From Morinoia aosen (lineage: Eukaryota; Arthropoda; Malacostraca; Amphipoda; Talitridae), in the NCBI GenBank assembly GCA_030386875.1, contig CM059566.1:38910068-38974067 (forward strand): DNA of 64,000 nt, in the 5' to 3' direction. The translations under genes and the position numbers were made by a program. The notes beneath the pieces are model-generated. The model had not been told where the DNA came from, did not search any database, and was given only the letters and a program-made list of their open reading frames with translations. Shown here one piece after another: positions 45,821 through 57,357 of this stretch; position 1 is the first letter of the stretch; each line of letters starts with the position of its first letter.

Positions 45821-48800
45821 ATTATAATCGCTCACAGAGGAAGATGCGAGATCCCCAGCCAAAAGTTGGGTAGATCTTTTGTTGAAATGAATTTTTTCTC
45901 ATTTTGTTGTTACGAATCATCTTGTTCGGTTCACTGGCGTCCTTTATTTCATTACCTATCACTTTCTTCTACTACTTATGTCTTGCTTTCAATTTTGTTT
46001 TTTTACGGAAGGGATCGTGCATGGGAACACATTAGTGCTTAGGTTCCACGTTAGCGTAATTTCACACCACCTATGTCGCTCCTTGCTTTAGAAATCATTT
46101 TTATGAGGTTACAGAGTTTGAAGTATAACGTTTAATTTAACCTAAAAGCTTTTTGAGGATCCCATTCGGTGCTAGGTTGAAGAAATAAAAAAAATACGGT
46201 AATGGTCTAGAAGTTATTTAAAAGTTTGTTCCTATAAGTAAAGTGCAAGCTCCGCGATGTGTTTGAATCTCCCTACTTCAATATAATACTTGTAGTACAT
46301 CCATGGATATTTTGGAACATGATTACTCGTGAGCAATTATAATTTGAGCCTTAAATTTGTATTTAGTATCAGAGGGAACTTATCTCTCTTCAATTTTTTT
46401 TTCTTCAAGGGGGAAATCATTAGTGAGGGAAGCAAAGCGGCATGACACGTAATGAAGACAATTTTTGTACGTTATCACTGTATTAGATTTCCCAGTCGAA
46501 AATCGCTGCAGAATCATAGGTTTGAACCTTTCGAAATCAACTGTCTCGTAAAGATAAGGATTAAGAATTATTAGGTTGGCTTTAAATTTTGGCTCCTGCA
46601 CCAGCAAGAAGTGAGAATAAAATACCTCGAAACTTCAAGCTCGTATACTATTATTTGCCAGTAAAATCCGAGCATACGAGTTTGATGTCTTTTGGACGAA
46701 TTCTCTACCGATTTAATGCCACATAATACTAACATTCCTTTTTGTATAAATTCATGGAATTGCAGCCAAGTTATGAAGAGTATTGCCGTAAATATCCTCT
46801 CTCCTGTACAACAATGCCGATGGCTTCCTGTTGCTTTGTCTTGCAGAGGTTAGATAACGTCACTTTTTCCTCAACGCAGGCTTCAAAAAACTGGCTCATC
46901 TGACGATCGGGTGTGACCAGGCTATTTTATGAGTTTTTGTTGGCGTACCCCTAGTTGTGTCGGAAGACTAACATTCTTCAGGCAATGCGATATGACTAAG
47001 CTTTATGTGAGTTTTTGCCATCTTTAACCTTGAAGGTGAAGTTTTTGTGTGGTCGCTGGTAGCGAGCGCAGAACCGGTCAGAATTCTAGCATTGGTTGCA
47101 GCCCTGCGACCGTTGTCTACAAAGTTACGTGCAACGCAACGCACAATCGCACCATAGTGCCAGGAACCATGCTAGTTATGTAATTTACGTTCCGTACTGC
47201 AGTGACTCTCGAAGAGGTAAGCATACACTTAATTTTTTGATCTGTTGCCTTTTTATGTTCATTCACCTTGCCTCCGGAACGTTCTTGAACTAAAATGACT
47301 ACTTCGATCTACATTTTTACTTTTACTTTTTCAGCACTCCTGCTATTAAGGTCATTTCCCTGCAGGAGCAACAACTTCTATATCTATTACTTCTTCAATT
47401 TGAACCTTGTTTCATAATTTTTTTTCATTCGTTCTGTTTCTAATAACTTTCTATGCGCAGGGTATGAAGTTACCCGTAGTCTTGATTCCCCGTTCCCTTA
47501 ATTCCATATTAAATGGTGTCTTTCTTATTCCTCCCATGAAAACACCACTGTTGTTGACAGAGAGACTTAAACTAACGTTTAATCGTATTCAATTTTTTGT
47601 TAGTCTGGGTTTGCTCTAAAAAACATAATCGAGTCGAGGCTACACTGACACTTCAAACTCAAGCTTATTTTGGCCCTCATTCCTACGTATGGATTCCTAA
47701 TTTGAAAAAAAAAATATGTATATACATTTCAATTTCATGCCCCATTTTCTTCCTCTGAACCTTGTTGCGACAGACTGAACTGATCACATTAGTTTTTTCT
47801 TTATTCTTTCATGGATAAATGAGCCACTTTGACCCTCATAGCCAAATACTCCAGCGCATCATAATAAGGTTTTCATGAATCGCCATTCCCTTCTATACTC
47901 GAAACCTCATCTAAATACTTCTGTCAATCTCTTCTCTCACATATCAACCAAGGTGCGCATAAAACATCATTGCCGATGAATTACATCTCGGATAAGTCCC
48001 ATCTGTCACTATCAAACTTCTCGTTCTCAAACTTACCCGAGTTCTACAATCATTCTCATTGGAAAATCTAACTGTTAGAGTTAAAATAAATTATGGCCGG
48101 ATCTGACATTTTACATGTTGTGGGTACAAATTCCCTTTCCAATACCATAAAAAAACATCTTCAAGGAAATAATATGTTGTTTTGTCAATACGCAGCGCCA
48201 CAATCGCAATATTCGGCCTTGAAAATGTTGCAAGCCATCCCTCAAAGTCATCCAAATAAGTGACAAGCGTGAGTTGAATGACAGAAAAATAATTTACGCA
48301 CTGTTGCCTGGTCATTTCAACCGTGACATTGAGCTTAATTCGAGGTATCACGTACCCAGGGGCATTACGGTGCCCTTTCGGTTTTATCGCAGATTGTGGG
48401 AACTTGTGGTGGCAGGAGAGGTTGGTCTGTGCGTGGCACCATCTTGTGGTATCTTAGGAGAGATAGTACCATGCAGGTCAACAGTGATATAGAAACGCGG
48501 AAAATGCGCTGACGAATATGACAAATTTAGTTTAAATTCTGGATTTTTGCTGCTGAATGACGAAGAAATTAATTTTTAATGGCTTTAGTAAGATTTTTTA
48601 ATTATATTGTGGTTATTCAAAAGTTAACAATTCTTAGAAGAAAGAGAGAAAGGCGTTGCTATACTAGAAAAGGGCGTGTTTTTTGTGCGTAAAAGGAGGT
48701 ACGCAATCTGGTCCTGAATCAAATAATAAGAGTTTTCGTGCACGGGTTTGAGTTGCGATGCTCCCACGCAAGCTGTTACTGTGACTGGTTTGTTTATTAG

Positions 48801-49220
48801 TCTTCAAAAAGAAATTATCATCATCTGAACCAACGCTTCAAGTGATGGGCATGACGCAGGGAAATGAATAAACTAAAAGTTCTCAAACGTTCGTTCGAAC
48901 CTTGCAATCTATCGTGGGCTATTCTATTTCTATAAAGCTACCAAACGTTCGTGAGGAAATGTATTTTGTTTTTTTCTACATGCAGTTGCATTACGGAAAT
49001 GCCAAGAACTTCATAAGTATCATATAGTAATCGGCTGGGTAGCATTAAAGAGATATTGCTTCTGGAGTGGAAGAGTAAGTTTCCCAAAATTATCCTGTAT
49101 TGCTTGTAAAATTTCGATGCACGTATCTCAACGGTACACATACGAGCTTGTGTCAAATAAACTCATCCCGGTGCTATGAATGAGTGCAAATATTTCTAAT
49201 CGACGATTCTTTTCCCAAAG
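45821..49220. other. Intergenic DNA with decayed SINE-like fragments
   Basis: 47320-47605 keeps family landmarks (TTTTTCAGCACTCCTGC, GATTCCCCGTTCCCTTAATT, AAATGGTGTC, GAGACTTAAACTAACG) and is an old copy; 45840-46010 may be another. No gene seen. The first part of the following pseudogene is missing, with no trace here. Confidence 0.55.
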
Positions 49221-50692
49221 AAACTTGGGAAAAGAAAAATTCCTGGAAAAATACGATTTCTTGCAGGATTACTTCACAGTTCACATCGTGTAAAATTAGC
49301 ACTGATGTGTTCGCAAATGGATTCACTGGCCACCTGGAAATTGGCTCTAAAATAGCGAGCAAAGTTCCGGGATACGAAGCCGTGTCGGCTGCCCTTGCTT
49401 CGATGGCTCCCAGCTGTTTTAAAATACTGAAAAAAGTCACCGACGAGGGCGATTCCAAATTTCGCGTTGTGAACCACGGGGACTGCTGGATTAACAACCT
49501 ATTGTTCAAATGAGATCATCTATCGATAAAAGAATAGAAGGGTCATAGAAAATTTCTGGCACTGGCCAAGCCGAAACGTACTCCAGAGCATCATAAGAGC
49601 ATCATCATTTATAATATTTTCTTGCAAAGGTATTTTTAATACGTTATTGTGCACAAAAATGACCAAATACTTCAGAGAGAAAACTACCTTTTTTTCGCAC
49701 AAGAAAAATGCATAAGCCTAGATACAAGGTTCCTTCGTAGCGGATTTTTTTGTTTCTTTGTTTTAGTTCAACTGTTTCTAAATGATGAATAAAACCCTTC
49801 ATGGGGATACAACTATTGTAACTATGGGAATTAGCAATCCCAGTGGGAAAATGTTTGAGGGCCCGAGCTGAGATTAAGGTATACCTTCTTGTTGAAATAA
49901 AATGTTTTTTATACGGTAAGAACCATGTTTTTGGGTTCACTGGTATCCTGTTATCTTGCTTCATAGACTTCTTTCTCATCTTAATGTCTCTTTGACTCTC
50001 CTGTATAGCTACTGCGTTCTCTTGTCTCCATACTAAATACTACCTTACTCTCTTCGGAACGTTTTTTTTAGCGGTTAAGGAGGCTTACATTAACATCTAA
50101 TCTAATGGTGAATAAAGATCAGATCACTTTTCTATTGTGTGTTACTCATTTGCTTCTATGCAACGGCTACTCTTTAAATTTACCTTCATTTTGTCTGACC
50201 CATAGGTACGATGACGGTAAAGTTGTTGACGTGTGCCTCTTGGATCTCCAAATCTGTCGACATGCTTATGAAATCGTCGATCGATAGAATCGTCCTCGAT
50301 CTCCAGTACTTCTTGTTCACGAGTCTGGACGGCGACGCCAGGAAGAAAGGCTTGAAGTCTTACCTCGCGGCTTACTAGCTACACAGCATTTAAAGAAGTG
50401 TTCGATGATGCCGCTAAACCCATGCAGTTCACTCTTGAAGAGCTACACAAGGAGTACATCGACAAGCTTGTATTCGGAATGATCATGTGTCTCCTGGTGA
50501 CTCCTATGGTAGCAATGGAGCACGAAGACGCGCCTGACTTTAGTGGTGCAACTGGAGACAATTTAATTGGAACAGAAGATAGACGACTTCAGGCAGCAAT
50601 GGTGGCTATAATTGACTGATTCTTTTTTCAAATCTAGGCTGGTTGATATGTTCGACGAGATGTTGGAACATGGAGTTTTCAAGGTACTCTGA
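49221..50692 (+). pseudogene. EcKinase-like pseudogene (array gene 4)
   Basis: A duplicated, not processed, pseudogene: the intron position is kept. The first ~185 codons of exon 1 are absent. Exon 1 remnant 49221-49509 starts NLGKEKFLEKYDFLQ, loses frame after a stop near 49292, then resumes with a segment beginning NGFTGHLEIGSK and reaches HGDCWINN. The donor is destroyed (CAG|GTGAG became CAA|ATGAG at 49507-49514). The exon 2 acceptor survives (50201-50205); exon 2 carries stops after HAYEIVDR and after KSYLAAY, frame changes between, and a degraded region before the final MFDEMLEHG. It is closest to gene 5 (shared V.GYE.V..AL..MAPS). A SINE sits in its intron. Confidence 0.9.
49794..50106 (+). 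mobile_element. SINE-like element, copy D, in the pseudogene intron
   Basis: Starts near TTCATGGGGATACAACTATT, keeps GGGAATTAGC, GAGGGCCCGAGCTGAG, GTTGAAATAAAATG, ACTCCATACTAAAT (as TCTCCATACTAAAT) and AACATCTAATCTAATGG. Flanked by ATGRTGAATAAA (starting about 49782 and at 50104), probable target-site duplications. It accounts for nearly half of the pseudogene's enlarged intron. Confidence 0.8.
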
Positions 50693-51634
50693 TGGGTGTT
50701 CCTAACACTCGTTTGAGATGAGGTAGTTTCCTATTGTTACTCTTAATAAGGTGGTCGTATCTTCATTTTAGAATTTGAGCTTTTCTTTTTTTTTATGCGT
50801 TTCTTGTAGAAAATTAATTCTTTGTTGTTAATGTTCAGATACATTTATAAATGTTTCTGAACAAAATGCAGTAAATTATGTCTTATCACGGACAATTCAG
50901 AAAATTTTGTACTCTTAGAATGTTTCATTCAGGTATATTAATTATTACTATTCTTGCTTGAAATCCTTCAAATTGTAGTTTGAGTTTACTTCAAAAAAAT
51001 GTATAAAGTTTGAAATTCTTTTGCAACACGCCTTTTTTTAATACATCTGCGTTTCTGAGCAAGAATTCTATATCTTCGCTTCTGGATAAACCTGCGCCAT
51101 GTATGCGCAATTATCTTTAAAAACTAACCAAAGAGACGTACGTGCGTCGTCCTAACTTGAAGATAAATTCGTCCGTCACAAGCCTTTCGCAACCTTGGCA
51201 GCGATCATTCTTTGGAGATCATGGAATTTTTCAGTAAACAACTACGACCACTCAACGTGATCCCCCAAGCCATCCACAAGATTCCAAGAACACCTTTTCA
51301 GGGCATCTAACTTTTCTTCACATTATTTACCTTCCTAAAAATGAGCATGTTCTGGAGGATTTTTAGTCTATGAATTTGGTCAGGATTATTAATCATTCAG
51401 TCGTAATTTCATGTACCCTGGGACGATTTTAATCTTTTCTCGTTACACCATAAAACACTTACATTGCAGCGCAGGCGGTTCCCTCAGAGCGTTCCGGAAA
51501 CCGAATTCTGTGACCTCTGGAGGCGAAACCGTAAGGCATTTCTCTCGTTAGGCTACAAATAACCATTCTAAAACAACCTGTTCGTACCAATTCGATCATT
51601 TAGGCCTCGCGTCCATTGCATCTTGAACCTGTAC
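50693..51634. other. Intergenic DNA, no gene seen
   Basis: No coding, RNA or repeat feature recognised. Confidence 0.55.
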
Positions 51635-51638
51635 TTAA

Positions 51639-51861
51639 CCTTTTAACGTCCACATTTTGAGCTCATATTACCTTATCACAACCACCATCATTAAACTGGT
51701 ACTGGCATCAGGTAGTCACCGATTTCAGGATGAGGGAGGAACCACCACTCGGCAGAGAAGTCCAAAGATCACATCGGGACACCAATTTAATGAGAAATAC
51801 AACTTTTTTATTGAGGCTATTTTCGAAAAAGGAACGTTCAGTGCACTGGGGCGTTAAAAGG
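51639..51861. mobile_element. 223-bp piggyBac-like MITE with TTAA target duplication
   Basis: Flanked by TTAA (51635-51638 and 51862-51865). Ends CCTTTTAACGTCC and GGGGCGTTAAAAGG are inverted repeats. The interior (CATTACC, TATCACAACCACCATCATT, GGTAGTCACCGA) matches the internally expanded element at 44577-44972. Non-autonomous; no transposase. Confidence 0.85.
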
Positions 51862-51973
51862 TTAATACTATTATCTGAAGTGGAAAACTCATCTATTGAA
51901 ATTCCCTAGAATTTGTCCTGAGTGAATTCTCGGTCTAGCGCCAGACTCCATCTTGCTGACCATGGTGGCCAGT

Positions 51974-52335
51974 CCCCCTCAGGGGGATACAACTATTGTA
52001 TCTATGGGAATTAGCGTTCCCAGGGGAATTATATGAGGTCCCGAACTAAAAGTGAGGTAGGCTCTCTTTTTGTTAAAATAGAATAGGTTTTTTTTCTGTT
52101 CCGGACAATCTTTTTTCGGTTCACTGCTACCCTGTTTTTTCAGCACCGACTACTTTCTACTTCAACTTTGATCTTGTTTCATGAACTTCTTTCTCATCTC
52201 ACTGTTTCTATGCCCTTTCTGCATAGATTCCGCGTTCCCTTAAACTCCAAACTAAATGGTGCCTTCTTCCTTCCTCTCTTTGGATCGCCTTTGTTGCGGA
52301 TAGGGAGGCTTAAACTAACTAATAATCTAATCTAA
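51974..52335 (+). mobile_element. SINE-like element, copy E
   Basis: Complete: CCCCTCAGGGGGATACAACT to AACTAACTAATAATCTAATC. Perfect 9-bp target duplication TGGCCAGTC at 51965-51973 and 52336-52344 defines both ends and shows that the TAATC-type tail is the 3' end. Confidence 0.88.
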
Positions 52336-53014
52336 TGGCCAGTCGAGATATTTGCGTCAGCGTCCATTTCAGTCTACGAGGACAAAGATGGCTTGAGAGA
52401 AGATGAATTAATTTACCATCCTCTTTAATTTAATTTTAATTGATTTAATTGTATCCTCTCAGCTCGTCGTTGGGAGCTAAAGCGATATTGAAGCGTGTGT
52501 ATCAAAATCAGTGACGGAAGGTACACCTTCAATCAATCATTGCATACGAATTGTAGCGTATATAAATAAATATCAAAAGCTTGCTACAACTGTATTCTTA
52601 CTCATCCTTGGTGAAAAAAGATCTCCCTTAGGAGGTGGTAGGAAAATGACTGTCCTTCAGCGCATCTGCGAGACTTAGCGCTCCTCTTGGATGTGTAGGA
52701 CATTTGAGTTTTACTCAGAGGGGCGTACTGATATAGTCCCTCCTCGTCAGTGTACCTTAAAGAAATAGCGGTCCTCACTGGCTTCAAGAGCTACCCACCG
52801 CGGAATCAGCTGCACTTGTTGCTGAAGTTTGTCACGAGTATAGATTTATAATTAGATGCGGAGTCGGTTGAGTTTATAGGTTTATAATTTGGTGTGACCT
52901 GCCTTCTGTACCAGTGGCTTCGTTTGTTATTTTTCATTCGTATTCACCTTTCGTTTCATTGAGGTACGCTATCTTTTGGCAGCGAGCTTTGGATTGACAT
53001 TCTTGATACTTTGA

Positions 53015-53378
53015 ACCCCTCAGGGGGATACAACTATTGTATCTATGGGAATTAGCGCTCCCAGGGGAAAAATGTGAGGGCCCGAGCTGAGAGTTAGGTA
53101 GGCCTACTTTTTGTTGAAATAAAATGTTTTTTGTTGTGTTAAGGACCAACTTTTTTCGGTTCACTTCTGTCCTGTTTTTCAGCACCTCTGACTTTCTTCT
53201 TCAACTTTTATCTTATTTCATGAACTTCTTTCCCATCTTATTGTTTCTATGCCCTTTCTGCATAGATTCCTCATTTTCTTATCTCCATGCTAAATGGTGC
53301 CTTCCTCCTTCCTCTCTTCGATACGCTCTATTTTTGCAGCGGTTAGGGAGGCTTAAACTAACTTATAATCTAATCTAA
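53015..53378 (+). mobile_element. SINE-like element, copy F
   Basis: Complete, about 364 bp, starting ACCCCTCAGGGGGATACAAC and ending ATAATCTAATCTAA. Perfect 14-bp target duplication TCTTGATACTTTGA at 53001-53014 and 53379-53392. It inserted at the very edge of the TTAA-type MITE that follows. Confidence 0.9.
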
Positions 53379-53387
53379 TCTTGATAC

Positions 53388-53600
53388 TTTGACCGCAACG
53401 TGTGCCACCGGTGGCTACGGAGGGGATTTTTATAATGCTGCTGAACAACAAGTTGTCACAAACTAATTTGTCATAAGTACTTAATTGAAGCTAAATGAAG
53501 GCACGATACAGTTAATGTTTTTTCATTGCTTACTAAAACTGACTTTAAATTTGAGTTGAATTTTGAACTTCGGTTTAACCAATTGCAGTCAAAGTGTTAG
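53388..53600. mobile_element. MITE of the CACTTTGACYGC family, inverted orientation
   Basis: Left end ACTTTGACCGCAACGTG, right end CAGTCAAAGTGTTAG: inverted ends CACTTTGACYGC. Body (CCACCGGTGGC, TTTATAATGCTGCTG, TTGAACTTCGGTTTAACC) is the reverse of the 26121-26319 and 29265-29453 copies. Confidence 0.72.
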
Positions 53601-54171
53601 TTATTGGACTCTCAGCAGTGCAACTGATTCACCACGCAGTGCAGTCGGAGTGAAATTGTAGAAAATGCTGATGCAGTGGTAAGTATTTGTCTCTGAACTG
53701 AACTAACTTTGAAAAAAAACGACGATAATGATATTATTTTGTGATTAAGCAAAGATGCCATTAAAACATGAATCCTGATAAACACAGTATATTAAGATCA
53801 GGCTCACAGTTTTAAATTTTAAATTTACGTCATTGCTTGATGTCATTATCACTGAAACAATGGACAAATCTATGTATTGGTGACAAAGATCCAATCAATT
53901 GATTTAACGATTTACATCATGAAATAATGGAAAGAAATGTAAATAAACACACCACCAAGAAAAGAAAACTACTCCACGATTGATAAGACGACGAAAAAAA
54001 TAGCATTTTGTGACTGCAAACCAAACAACGACTACAACAATAATGCGCAATGGGGTAATGAAATCACTAAAAAATAAAGGAACGGTGCATTGTGTCTTCA
54101 AAATTCCGCTTAGATCATTTCGGTTTGCGAAAAATATAAGCCTAAGTCATTTAATTTTAGAGGAAAGAATC

Positions 54172-54290
54172 TATACACTTTGTGCATAGATTCTGCGTTA
54201 CCTTAACTTCATATAGTTAATGGTACCTTCCTCTCTTTGGAACGCCTTTGTTACGGTGAGGGAGACTTGAACTAACATATCATCTAGAGT
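54172..54290 (+). mobile_element. SINE-like element, 3' fragment (copy G)
   Basis: Only the 3' third: TGTGCATAGATTCTGCGTTA, CTTCATATAGTTAATGGTACC, CCTCTCTTTGGAACGCC, GAACTAACATATCATCTA. A 5'-truncated copy, as expected for a retroposon. Confidence 0.75.
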
Positions 54291-55282
54291 TCTCATCAAA
54301 CAGACTTACTGATTAGAAGTGGTGAATGTAGTCTGAAACTATATTTTTTCGACTAAAATCAAAATCATTTTGCCCACGTTTATCAATTTTATTTTGAATG
54401 GGCTGTTGACATAAGATTATCGATATCTTTTGCTCGAATTAATATTTCACGCATATTTCATGCGCATTAAAAAATACTGAATAAATTTCCATTGCAAGAA
54501 ATGGCTTTGCTTGTATTCAAAATGCTTTGGGTCATCCTCTAAATCATGCACCTCAGGTCAAATGCCACTGTGTGATGAATGGCGAGGAAGCATTAGTAAT
54601 TTATACAATGTTGTTGGTGTTTCCAACCGTCGTTATCAGGTAAATTCAAGGTCTCACGTACACGAGATCATTACGGTGCAGTTTTGTGTCGTTATCGCCT
54701 GCTTTGATGGCGTCTCGTAGCGGCCAGCCGGGCAGGGGATGTGGTTTGTTCGGTGGTGCAATCATAGCTGATCTCCGAAGAGAACGTAGGTAGCAGATCA
54801 TCACTTTAAAGGATGCGAATTGAATTCTTTTATATTATGTAAGGCTTAAATTTGGGTATTTATTGTTCATTAACCTCATTTTGCTCTCGATTTCTACACG
54901 TTGTCTGCGATTGCGCGATAAAAGTTCACAAGAATATTATCCTCCTATACGGTAAAATTCCTTCAGAAAGAGGTGGCGAAATGGCTTGAAATGTTATTCA
55001 TTTACTTTGGTGTGTAAATGAGCAACTTACCTCGTGGTACACATTTGTATCACTCCGTAGTCAACGTGTTAATGTATTTATCTTTGATTTTCAAGGGAAT
55101 TATGAAATGAAAATTTGGCGTATTGGGTGAAGGACACAGCGAGGGGCAGGAGCTTATGCAATGAGAACGTGTTTTCCTACTTGAAGAAAGAGATATGCTG
55201 TCTAAAGCTGACGCAAATGTTTACGTAAGATAATGAATGCCTGGTTGTGAGTATTGTTATATGTCCTGCCCTGACGACAGGA

Positions 55283-55314
<32 letters not shown>

Positions 55315-57288
55315 AGTGACTTGCGCTTTTGAGTTTTCAAAAAGTAAACCTTATTTCTTCATCGTCAGAGTGAGTTAATGATTAATGCTGAGCATCGTGC
55401 GGAGAAATGAAAACCACAAATGTTTACAACAGTTTGGAAGAACACATTTTATCCTTGGTAACCGTTATCTTGTATCAGTACCATATCGCAGCCGGCTGTT
55501 TTGTGATTGAGGAATGTTCCTCTCTGAGTACTCGAGTATTTTTGTCAGAATTATTCTGCTGTAACACTGAAAAATTGGTCAGTGAATTCGACGCCTGTTT
55601 CCCCATAAAGCACGCATTGCAATAGTTTCAAACCAATTCTTTCACGCGTCTTCAGAAAAAATTAAAGTTTTTCGTACTGGCATTTCTTTGCTTGCAACTC
55701 ACTTTCGGTGTTGGCAGAGGCAAATCTAATGCATGTAATCGAACTTGCATCTTCCATTGTTCAAATTTTCCTAATTAAATTATTGTTTATATACACTTAG
55801 AATTCGGTTTTTGGTTTTCCCTCGAGTTGGTTTTTGGAGGAACATAACTTTGTTTGAAGTACCAATTATGCGGGTTGGATATCGCCGCACCAGGCACCTG
55901 CTCACAGCCATACGAAACATGAGAAACAAAGTGGCAAACGACCAGAGCGTTTGTTCAATCGACAACTCCCTTTACAGCGCCATCCATCACGCCTTCTCTA
56001 ATCTGCTTTGTTTGTGTCATTCAGAGATATGAGAGATATGACCTGTCTGTCTGTCAGTGTACGTCCGTTGCAGCAAACGAAGCCCACCTGCTCGCGATCT
56101 GAGCATCCAGTGTGTGTGAACGAAGCAACCTTGAACAAGGGAAGCACTCGTGTCTGACGCTAGGACAGCCGGATATCACATGCTCTCTGCTCCCACGCGT
56201 CAGTGCAGATTAGGTCACCCCACCGAGAGGTAGGTGGAGAGTGAATTCAATTTCGAATTTACACAAATTATTCAATTATTGGTTTTGTATTACGTCTTGT
56301 TACATACCAGAAAGGGTGCCAGGAATATGTTGTAATTGTTTTTTTAATTCTTCTGCTTTTGAAGTAAGTACTTGTGTTTAACCTGTAAAAGTGCTAATTA
56401 TATTTCAAGTCCGTTAACACGTTAGATGACGCGTTTCGTGGAAAGTAGGACAACCTAAACCACCATCAGGATTTACTGTCTAAATAAGAGGAAAGAATTC
56501 CGGAATTCCTTAGCAATTCTTAGCGCTTCAAAGATATTCCTACCACTTCAGAAATAAACTTACTACTTCAAAGAATAACTTACGCATCGAAGATAATCCT
56601 ACGAGGAAATCAGTAGCATGAATGGAGCTCATCTGAACACGGTTAAATAATGGCACGAGCTTTGCTCTTAGGTTCCTGGCTAGCGATTGAAAAGGGAACT
56701 TAAAAATCACTAGCGCGTCTGTTTAATTTTGATATGTAATGATATCAAATGGATTTTTTTAAATTTAGTTCCTCGCCATGCCCGATGGGCAGGAGCAATT
56801 CTGACGTCATTTCCACGAGCTTAGCTTGCTCACAGCCATTTTACTGAGACGCAGCCTATACATGATGTGCGGTCTTAGCTTGGGTGAGCGAGTGTTGTGG
56901 CTCTAGATCAGCTAATGAGTGCGCATAATCGTTCTTCACTGCAACCCGTCGCCAGCTTATGATAAAGTGTACTTTGTGTTACTCTTCAAGTTACGTTCGT
57001 AAATTTTAGTTCACACAAATTAAATTATGGTTAGCCAGATATTTCCTTGGTGTCATTTTATGCCCGAGCTCAAGACCATTCGTGGTAATCAGTTAAATAA
57101 GCATATAGACTCAAAGTTCATGTCGTAAAATCGATCAGGATTGGAAATTGTGTAGTGTGAATATGAGAATTTTCAAACTGATGTAACTGCATTATGCAAC
57201 ATTTTTTCATAGGTTTCCAACGAACTTAAAACAATTGAATTCAAATAGTATTCTATACATCATCGTTGAATAATTGTGTTACTTACAG
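54291..57288. other. Intergenic DNA upstream of gene 5
   Basis: No gene recognised. It contains a (GCT)10 microsatellite, a short degenerate ~25-bp repeat at 56515-56612 (CTTCAAAGAATAA-like), and isolated TTAACACGTT ends near 55065 (inverted) and 56415, likely MITE remnants. The non-coding first exon of gene 5 should lie here; its acceptor is at 57286-57288. Confidence 0.5.
55283..55313. repeat. (GCT)10 microsatellite
   Basis: Ten perfect GCT units, not in a supported coding frame. Confidence 0.97.
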
Positions 57289-57357
57289 CCAACCTATTTA
57301 GACGAATTTGATGCGCAGGTTCGTCGAGCACTAAAACAATACATCGGCTTGAGAACC

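Noticed and set aside
54511..54720. 69-codon open frame near 54.6 kb
   Set aside because: No domain, no splice signals and ordinary spacer composition.
57274..57357. Extended N-terminus for gene 5
   Set aside because: It begins at a TTG and spans a splice acceptor; the homologous start is the ATG at 57358.
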